Assembly (NCBI RefSeq): GCF_965638725.1
Contig: NC_134949.1
Span: 53,348,151-53,412,150 of the forward strand
Source of the DNA: Aptenodytes patagonicus
Taxonomy: Eukaryota > Chordata > Aves > Sphenisciformes > Spheniscidae
Reading direction: 5' to 3'
DNA length: 64,000 nucleotides
The translations under genes were made by a program, and so were the position numbers. This document shows positions 60,801 to 64,000 of the stretch, one piece after another. Positions within the stretch are counted from its first letter, which is position 1; every line of letters begins with the position of its first letter. Below the pieces are notes generated by a model, which saw only the letters and a program-made list of their open reading frames with translations, was not told the origin of the DNA and made no database searches.

Positions 60801-60882
60801 GTCAATACACGTGTCCCCTAATTTCAAAGTGTATGTGACTGTTGATAATCTTGGTATTCTTTATGTATTACAGAAGTTGTGA
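21695..60882 (+). CDS. APAF1: Apoptotic protease-activating factor 1, complete coding set
   Basis: Twenty-six coding exons join in frame to 1249 residues plus TGA (human 1248). APAF1 binds cytochrome c and (d)ATP in the cytosol and assembles the heptameric apoptosome that activates caspase-9. CARD at about 1-90; nucleotide-binding domain with P-loop GMAGCGKT (Lys160), Walker B LILDD (Asp243-Asp244) and sensor Arg265; GSP motif with Pro321; winged-helix His438 in YLHDL. A helical domain runs to about 590. Two WD40 propellers follow, with Trp882 and Trp1181 matching the cytochrome-c-contacting Trp884 and Trp1179 of human. ATG context is good (A at -3, G at +4). Introns are all GT-AG. No stop or frameshift was seen, so the gene looks functional. 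The last intron is swollen by nested CR1 elements. Confidence 0.98.
22123..22312 (+). CDS. APAF1: APAF1 exon 3 (rest of CARD and linker)
   Basis: Acceptor TTCTAG. Residues 47-109 plus one base; contains [18 protein letters not shown]. Main donor GTCAGT at 22313. An internal donor CTG|GTAATA at 22274 would remove 39 bases (13 residues) in frame, like the human forms that lack an 11-residue linker insert. Confidence 0.96.
23591..23788 (+). CDS. APAF1: APAF1 exon 4 (P-loop)
   Basis: Encodes [20 protein letters not shown] and the Walker A loop GMAGCGKT (Lys160). Human has Ser at the last position; Thr is equivalent. The intron before (22313-23590) shows no coding sequence. Confidence 0.97.
24819..25002 (+). 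CDS. APAF1: APAF1 exon 5 (nucleotide-binding domain)
   Basis: Encodes [20 protein letters not shown] to MLRKYP, residues 176-237. The preceding intron (23789-24818) is 1 kb with nothing recognised. Confidence 0.97.
25003..28845 (+). other. APAF1: APAF1 intron 5
   Basis: 3.8 kb, AT-rich, no coding similarity. It contains an imperfect 52-bp tandem duplication at 27320-27423. No transposon ends were recognised. Confidence 0.8.
27320..27423. repeat. 52-bp imperfect tandem duplication
   Basis: Two adjacent 52-base units, 27320-27371 and 27372-27423, both begin GGATTC and end AAAGTATTAGTCAAA. The core CACATTTCTTGGG/TACATTTCTTGGG is nearly identical and the left halves are more diverged. Confidence 0.8.
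28846..28958 (+). CDS. APAF1: APAF1 exon 6 (Walker B)
   Basis: Encodes [17 protein letters not shown] and [14 protein letters not shown], residues 238-275. Asp243, Asp244 and sensor Arg265 are in place. Confidence 0.97.
29495..29626 (+). CDS. APAF1: APAF1 exon 7
   Basis: Encodes residues 275-318, from [20 protein letters not shown] to LVRECK. This is the end of the alpha/beta fold and start of helical domain 1. Confidence 0.96.
30036..30274 (+). CDS. APAF1: APAF1 exon 8 (helical domain 1, winged helix start)
   Basis: Starts [17 protein letters not shown] with the conserved Pro321, then [19 protein letters not shown], nearly identical to human. Residues 319-398. Confidence 0.98.
30826..30993 (+). 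CDS. APAF1: APAF1 exon 9 (winged helix)
   Basis: Fifty-six codons, [20 protein letters not shown] to NRNQLQ. Includes His438 of LHDLQ, a residue known to contact the bound nucleotide in the inactive state. Confidence 0.98.
31844..31975 (+). CDS. APAF1: APAF1 exon 10 (helical domain 2)
   Basis: Residues 455-498, including [17 protein letters not shown]. Donor GTGAGT. The following intron carries a CR1 element. An AT-only tract at about 31700-31775 lies in the intron before. Confidence 0.97.
33170..35018 (+). mobile_element. CR1 LINE fragment in APAF1 intron 10 (element D)
   Basis: 5'-truncated plus-strand CR1. Broken reverse-transcriptase frames include [51 protein letters not shown], then [18 protein letters not shown] and [14 protein letters not shown]. 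The 3' end has the typical GACTAGATGATCGTTGTAGG followed by degenerate ATTCTA repeats near 35000-35018. Stops and frameshifts are present, so it is dead. A 37-bp CR1 tail is inserted at 34199-34235. The 5' boundary is approximate. Confidence 0.93.
34199..34235 (+). mobile_element. 37-bp CR1 3'-tail insertion inside element D
   Basis: TTTTCCAACCTCAATG followed by ATTCTATG repeats is the extreme 3' end of a CR1. It interrupts element D exactly where related copies read AACAAG-CCAA. AAGTC flanks both sides (34194-34198 and 34236-34240). Confidence 0.85.
35492..35605 (+). CDS. APAF1: APAF1 exon 11
   Basis: Thirty-eight codons, [20 protein letters not shown] to SSILDQK, helical domain 2 (residues 499-536). 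Confidence 0.97.
36198..36376 (+). CDS. APAF1: APAF1 exon 12
   Basis: [20 protein letters not shown] to FYLEW plus two bases. Two residues shorter than human near QRETGAF, which shifts later numbering by two. Donor GTAAGT; the 1.9-kb intron after it shows no genes, and has a short GGTT repeat near 38138-38152. Confidence 0.96.
38273..38399 (+). CDS. APAF1: APAF1 exon 13 (start of first propeller)
   Basis: [20 protein letters not shown] to SCGADKTLQ, residues 596-638; the first WD40 blade begins here. Acceptor CCTGTAG, donor GTAAGA. Confidence 0.97.
38400..40514 (+). other. APAF1: APAF1 intron 13
   Basis: 2.1 kb, AT-rich, no coding similarity. A C-rich patch at about 39860-39895 (CCCCCGGCTCCTCCCCCTCC) stands out; no repeat family was recognised. 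Confidence 0.75.
40515..40640 (+). CDS. APAF1: APAF1 exon 14 (WD40 blade)
   Basis: Forty-two codons, phase 0 at both ends: [20 protein letters not shown] to [10 protein letters not shown]. Confidence 0.97.
41266..41397 (+). CDS. APAF1: APAF1 exon 15 (WD40 blade)
   Basis: Forty-four codons, [20 protein letters not shown] to NDTFIK, matching the 44-residue human segment. Confidence 0.97.
41398..43326 (+). other. APAF1: APAF1 intron 15
   Basis: 1.9 kb with no coding similarity. It holds a G/T-rich low-complexity run at about 42720-42762. No transposon ends were recognised. Confidence 0.75.
43327..43452 (+). CDS. APAF1: APAF1 exon 16 (WD40 blade)
   Basis: Forty-two codons, [20 protein letters not shown] to SCSTDGTVK. 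Phase 0. The next intron (43453-44554) contains a T/G-rich low-complexity tract at about 44292-44367. Confidence 0.97.
44555..44716 (+). CDS. APAF1: APAF1 exon 17 (WD40 blade with extension)
   Basis: Fifty-four codons, [19 protein letters not shown] to AAKNK-type ending VAKNKLL, with the acidic loop DDQPDDVE. Same length as human. Confidence 0.97.
44753..44803 (-). mobile_element. 51-bp CR1 3'-end remnant in APAF1 intron 17
   Basis: TAGAATCATAGAATG followed by TTTTGGGTTGCAAGGGACC and AAAGATCATCTAG is the extreme 3' end of a CR1 on the minus strand. It sits 36 bases after the exon 17 donor. Confidence 0.85.
45027..45155 (+). CDS. APAF1: APAF1 exon 18 (skippable WD40 blade)
   Basis: Forty-three codons, [19 protein letters not shown] to ALSHCSVE, phase 0 at both ends. 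It corresponds to the 43-residue WD40 repeat missing from shorter human APAF1 isoforms, so skipping would keep frame. Splice sites TTCACAG and GTAAGT are good. Confidence 0.97.
45936..46061 (+). CDS. APAF1: APAF1 exon 19 (WD40 blade)
   Basis: Forty-two codons, [19 protein letters not shown] to SSDDQTIR. Trp882 matches human Trp884, a cytochrome-c contact. The next intron is AT-rich with a 19-bp inverted repeat. Confidence 0.97.
46251..46310. repeat. 19-bp perfect inverted repeat
   Basis: Arms 46251-46269 and 46292-46310 are exact reverse complements (TATTTAGATATACAGTAAA and its complement) around a 22-base loop, inside a broad AT-rich tract (46075-46320) of APAF1 intron 19. Pairing stops abruptly at both ends. 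Confidence 0.9.
46643..46762 (+). CDS. APAF1: APAF1 exon 20 (second propeller begins)
   Basis: Forty codons, [20 protein letters not shown] to NQKHLQ. Matches the 40-residue human segment starting LWETKKVCK. Confidence 0.96.
46763..49199 (+). other. APAF1: APAF1 intron 20
   Basis: 2.4 kb; no coding similarity and no repeat family recognised. A short C run (48722-48730) and scattered AT-rich parts are all that stand out. Confidence 0.75.
49200..49325 (+). CDS. APAF1: APAF1 exon 21 (WD40 blade)
   Basis: Forty-two codons, [20 protein letters not shown] to QESGTIK. This is among the least conserved blades, about three residues longer than human, with SCCCLS retained. Confidence 0.94.
49694..49819 (+). 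CDS. APAF1: APAF1 exon 22 (WD40 blade)
   Basis: Forty-two codons, [19 protein letters not shown] to SSAHDSVIQ. Donor CAG|GTTTGG is weak at +3 to +5; intronic reading would add VWKILKK and stop at 49852. Confidence 0.94.
49820..51474 (+). other. APAF1: APAF1 intron 22
   Basis: 1.65 kb with no coding similarity and no recognised repeat. Confidence 0.75.
51475..51594 (+). CDS. APAF1: APAF1 exon 23 (WD40 blade)
   Basis: Forty codons, [19 protein letters not shown] to SWSFDGTVK, closely matching human. Confidence 0.97.
51928..52053 (+). CDS. APAF1: APAF1 exon 24 (WD40 blade)
   Basis: Forty-two codons, [20 protein letters not shown] to SADKTAK. Donor GTTGGT is non-ideal. The next intron (52054-52837) contains a 21-bp tandem duplication. 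Confidence 0.97.
52479..52520. repeat. 21-bp tandem duplication
   Basis: Units 52479-52499 and 52500-52520, TGTCCCATCAGATTTTTAAA-like, differ at two positions. Confidence 0.8.
52838..52963 (+). CDS. APAF1: APAF1 exon 25 (WD40 blade)
   Basis: Forty-two codons, [19 protein letters not shown] to TGDDKGEIR, phase 0 at both ends. Confidence 0.97.
53397..53543 (+). CDS. APAF1: APAF1 exon 26 (WD40 blade)
   Basis: Forty-nine codons, [15 protein letters not shown] to [15 protein letters not shown] contains Trp1181, matching human Trp1179. The donor GTAAGG opens the 7.2-kb last intron. Confidence 0.97.
53544..54552 (+). other. APAF1: APAF1 last intron, left part without repeats
   Basis: About 1 kb of unique intron. 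Only a T run near 53947-53960 and a 14-C run at 54230-54243 stand out. Confidence 0.75.
54230..54243. repeat. Homopolymer of 14 C
   Basis: Uninterrupted C run after TTTTCCA; length may vary between individuals or be misassembled. Confidence 0.9.
55265..56520 (-). mobile_element. Young CR1 (element B), inserted in A
   Basis: 1256 bp on the minus strand, beginning in the middle of reverse transcriptase ([12 protein letters not shown]) and running without a stop through [39 protein letters not shown] and [15 protein letters not shown] to a TAG, then GGACTCGATGATCTTAGAGG and two ATTCTATG units. Flanking CTTTA at 55260-55264 and 56521-56525 is the target-site duplication. It cannot move by itself because the 5' half is missing. 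Confidence 0.93.
55342..56946 (-). pseudogene. Chimeric CR1 open frame across the A/B junction
   Basis: A 534-codon frame joins the C-terminal part of element A's ORF2 ([17 protein letters not shown] to GNGFKLK) directly to element B's reverse transcriptase fragment. The fusion is by chance insertion in frame. No endonuclease is present and two RT tails occur in series. It lies antisense to APAF1 in its last intron. Confidence 0.85.
60739..60882 (+). CDS. APAF1: APAF1 exon 27 (last WD40 strand and stop)
   Basis: [20 protein letters not shown] to GILYVLQKL then TGA, 47 residues. It closes the second propeller; human ends ILQTLE, one residue longer. Acceptor TTTCATAG. Confidence 0.97.
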   Translation, partial: WWNVTTGESLQTFYTNGTNLKSIHVSPNFKVYVTVDNLGILYVLQKL

Positions 60883-62360
60883 TTAATGTGCTGAACACTG
60901 CAAAGATAATTCTTTTTTTTTTTTTCCTGCTGGAAACAAAATTTTGCTAAATGTTTGACACTCATTAAGCTGTGAATTATATTTCATTGTTGTATTCATG
61001 ATGTTTTCGTGTATATTTATGTACATTTATGCATGTTTTTTCAAATGAACTTGCATTTAATCTTGTTTTTAATAAGCATTATTATAATCCTTAAGTCTTG
61101 ATTTGCATCTTAAGTATGTTGCTTCCAGTTTTGTAAGGAAATCATATTAAGATTTATTCAAATTAGTTGAAATTAATATTAATAGCAGTGAAGAAATAAT
61201 AGGAATATAATACTTTGAAATTGTATTTTGTGCTAAGGCTGATGGCTAAATGCTCTCTAGCCGTGAACTCAACTGTGTAAGATGCAAAAAAATTTTTTTT
61301 TGTACTGCGATGCAAGGATTTTCATTTAGTACAGAATGGAAAGAGTCAGGGACATCGTTAATTTGAAAAATGAAACTAGCTATCTTGGTGCTTGACGTTC
61401 AAAACAAATCAAGTAGCTGTTTAGTTTACAGCAGCAGCGCGTCCCGCTCACGGTAAGAACCTTCATGCTTCTAACCTTGTGGAGATAAAGTGCATTGTGA
61501 CACGTATGAGCTATTCTTATGAAGGGGAACATCTTGAGTCTTGTTTTCTCAAGGCAAGATCTGAAAGGATATTGCAATTGAAGTGGAAGAGATTGTGCCA
61601 CATTTCAAAGGATGAGTAGAGCTAACCAGCTAAACTGAGAATGGAAATAGTTTAAAAGCTATATATTGAAAACTATAAGGAGGGGTGAATTTTAGTTATT
61701 TTTCCTTTTGGAATTAACATTCAGTTTATCCTATGGAGACATTTTATTGTCATCAGCTTTGTTTACATGGGATTCTATGCACAGGGATCTCTTGCCTGGT
61801 AATATGTGATTTTCTGTTTGTTTTTTTGGGGTTTTTTTACAATATATTTATAGATTCAGTATAAGGTTGAACTTTTGACATTTTGTACTAATTATACTTG
61901 ACATATCTTTTGTGAATAATCAGATAACAGTTTTTCTTAGGTACCTAGTAAGTCTTGTTCTAGTAAATTGCCTCTCAACTGCTATGAGCAACTGCACAAA
62001 CATTAATATCATGGTTTTCATGTTTTTGTAGTTGGCGGTAGAACACTCCATCTAAGTACTTGATTGTAAAAAGTACATTAGCAAGTGTCTCAACTGATAC
62101 TGAATAATGAAATTCTCACTTTTAGTATTTTTTTGTGTGCAGTTCAGAAGATTTGATATACATTCTTAGTATTTTCCTGTTTTTGACAATCACCAGTTTC
62201 TCCTCTTTTTTAACTTGAAATTCCGCCATTTCTAAGGTGCTATTGAATACGGGTCAGTACTGCTGGCAGAAATGTAGAGAGAAGAAAATCAATAGAAAAA
62301 ACTGTGATGTTTTGTATTCTAAGTATGTACAGCATTCAATAAAGATAATCCAGGCAATAT
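60883..62360 (+). other. APAF1: APAF1 3' UTR
   Basis: About 1.5 kb of AT-rich sequence from the stop to just beyond AATAAA at 62338-62343, the first canonical hexamer after the stop. No repeats were recognised. Confidence 0.7.
62338..62343 (+). terminator. APAF1: Poly(A) signal of APAF1
   Basis: AATAAA 1456 bases after the stop, with T/G-rich sequence (TTGAGTGGTTTG) about 50 bases on. A second hexamer near 62869 could mark a longer form. Confidence 0.65.
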
Positions 62361-63168
62361 TGGCCAAAGTTGTAAATGAATTTGAATTCTTGAGTGGTTT
62401 GTTTTACAGGGTAGGAGGGAGGGGGGGAGTGCTGCCTCCTTTATTGTCTTTTATTGTGGTTTTATTTTCAATCTAAACATAATGCTGCTTTACAAACTAC
62501 ACCAAAAATACTTTGACAGGTAAGCAACAGCATTAAATATGAGGATGGAGGAAAAAGTGAACAAAGGGAAACTGAAGTCTTGGAACATGTCCTGCAATGT
62601 TCAGGACAGAGTTGCTTCTACTGTCCAGTTTGTGCAGACCTCATCGGTACCCTCCCTGAGTAGCTGAAGATTCAAGGAGCAGGAAGCTCCTCTCAGCCGG
62701 TGTCCCTTGATTGCGTGGGCTGTGCTGTCCTTATTACACAGGACCATGCTGGTCTGAACTTAGAGACCCAACTGGGTAAAGAGATACAGGATAAATGTTT
62801 CACATGAGGAACAAGGGCAGAAAGTTGTCGCTAATGAAACTCTGATGGCAGGAAAAACTGATCACGGTTTAATAAAGTGACCTGTGAATGAGTGGAGTTC
62901 ATAGATGATTTCAATTTTGAAGCAGGTAGGAAGCAAGTAGCACAGAAGCTTGAAGATGTGTGAGATAAATAGTGCATTCTTCAAATACTCTGCATGAATG
63001 ACAACACAGCAGCATTATACTTGTTGCTGGAACGGAGGAAGCTGTGCTTCATGGGTGGTGGTGTGCGTTAATAGATGGTTCCTGTGCAAATGTATGGAGT
63101 TGGCTGTAAGTCTTTGTAGCTGAGGTGGAAGAAGAGAAATAGTGATGAGAAAGTCTGAAGAGCCAAAG
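62361..63168. other. Unique sequence downstream of APAF1
   Basis: No coding similarity, repeat or RNA gene recognised between the APAF1 3' end and the LTR. Confidence 0.6.
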
Positions 63169-63429
63169 AATAGTATCCTGGTTTCGGCAGGGATAGAGTT
63201 AATTTCCTTCCTAGTAGCTGGTACAGTGCTGTGTTTTGGATTTAGGATGAGAACAATGTTGATAACACACAGATGTTTTAGTTGTTGCTAAGTAGCGCTT
63301 ACACTAGTCAAGGGCTTTTCAGCTCCCCATGCTCTACCGACTGAGAAGGCTGGAGGGGCACAAGAAGCTGGGAGGGGGCACAGCCAGGACAGCTGACCCA
63401 AACTGGCCAAAGGGACATTCCATACCATG

Positions 63430-63452
63430 TGACGTCATGCTCAGTACATAAA
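63430..63452 (+). promoter_or_regulatory. CRE and TATA-like box of the LTR promoter
   Basis: TGACGTCA at 63430-63437 is a perfect CREB/ATF palindrome; TACATAAA at 63445-63452 lies seven bases downstream. Together they form the U3 core promoter. Confidence 0.7.
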
Positions 63453-63601
63453 CTGGGGGGAGTTAGCCTGGGGGGCCGCTGCTGGGGACTGGCTGGGCAT
63501 CGGTCGGTGGGTGGTAAGCAGTTGCATTGTACATCACTTATTTTATATATTCTTTTTATCATTATTATCATTGTTGTTATTTTCCCTTCCTTTTCTGTCC
63601 T

Positions 63602-63607
63602 ATTAAA
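63602..63607 (+). terminator. Poly(A) signal ATTAAA of the LTR
   Basis: ATTAAA about 150 bases after the TATA-like box, followed by TTGTCTTT, fitting the LTR R/U5 region. Confidence 0.5.
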
Positions 63608-63747
63608 TTGTCTTTATCTCAACCCATGAATTTTACCTTTTTTTTTTTTTTTTTTCCCCTGATTCTCTCCCCCATTCCACTGGGAGGGGTGTGAGCGAAT
63701 GGCTGTGTGGTGTTTAGCTGCCTGCCGGATTAAACCACAACAAATAG

Positions 63748-64000
63748 ATACGATTCGCTGGAAGAGGATGACAAAATTTAAATGAAAAATTGTTAAAATA
63801 GGGGCCAACCAAGACAGCAACTTCTTTAATTTAAAATATTTAAGAAGGTTAAGGCAGTTTACTGTAATAAAAAATAAAGTCCTGGTGTGTCATCAGATTT
63901 AGCTGTTCTCTTTGATGTTAGATGTGTTTTAAAGGAAACAAAAGAAAGTTTGGCCAGAAGCAATTTTTATGTAGATTGAACATTAGTGCTTCCATTATCT
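63748..64000. other. Sequence right of the LTR
   Basis: AT-rich, no recognisable features up to the window end. Confidence 0.6.

Larger units (their letters stand above)
63174..63742 (+). mobile_element. Solo LTR of an avian endogenous retrovirus
   Basis: 569 bp beginning TATCCTGGTTTCGGC (the usual TG start mutated to TA) and ending CCACAACA. The 5-bp duplication AATAG lies at 63169-63173 and 63743-63747, as expected for an ERVL-like integration. It has a CRE palindrome, a TATA-like TACATAAA, an ATTAAA signal and a T/C tract. No internal viral genes are present, consistent with LTR-LTR recombination. The subfamily was assigned from memory of bird LTRs. Confidence 0.85.

Noticed and set aside
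1-64000. CRISPR arrays, operons, bacterial insertion sequences, tRNA or rRNA genes
   Set aside because: None seen; the window is vertebrate nuclear DNA with spliced genes.

Overview
The window is vertebrate nuclear DNA from a bird. Three split genes in the order SLC25A3 (+), IKBIP (-), APAF1 (+) match a neighbourhood known from other vertebrates. Every large interspersed repeat is of an avian kind: CR1 LINEs ending in ATTCTATG octamers, and a solo LTR of a bird endogenous retrovirus. The species cannot be named from the sequence alone. LAYOUT: 1-4280 holds the last five coding exons of SLC25A3, the mitochondrial phosphate carrier; about 94 N-terminal residues lie upstream of the window. 4281-10135 is intergenic, or possibly a long alternative 3' end of SLC25A3. 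10136-17729 carries IKBIP on the minus strand, with a membrane-anchor exon, a short coiled-coil exon and two mutually exclusive terminal exons giving proteins of about 380 and 355 residues. About 18.93-20.08 kb is a CpG island that serves as the divergent IKBIP/APAF1 promoter. 21695-60882 contains a complete set of 26 APAF1 coding exons encoding 1249 residues, against 1248 in human; all join in frame with GT-AG introns. The APAF1 3' UTR runs to about 62360. A solo LTR with a 5-bp target-site duplication lies at 63174-63742. REPEATS: APAF1 intron 10 carries a CR1 of about 1.8 kb, with a 37-bp CR1 tail inserted inside it. The last APAF1 intron (53544-60738) carries three CR1s nested inside one another: an old element split by a second, itself split by a third. 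Target-site duplications are visible at the inner junctions. HOW THE GENES WORK TOGETHER: APAF1 is the apoptosome scaffold, IKBIP is an ER-membrane coiled-coil protein reported to promote apoptosis and modulate NF-kB signalling, and SLC25A3 imports phosphate into mitochondria. IKBIP and APAF1 share a promoter; SLC25A3 is a conserved neighbour. I found no wholly new system. The most useful observations are the nested CR1 junctions, the 37-bp CR1 insertion, the tandem IKBIP splice donor that would create a stop codon, an in-frame alternative donor in the APAF1 CARD linker, and the LTR with an intact CRE beside a TATA-like box.
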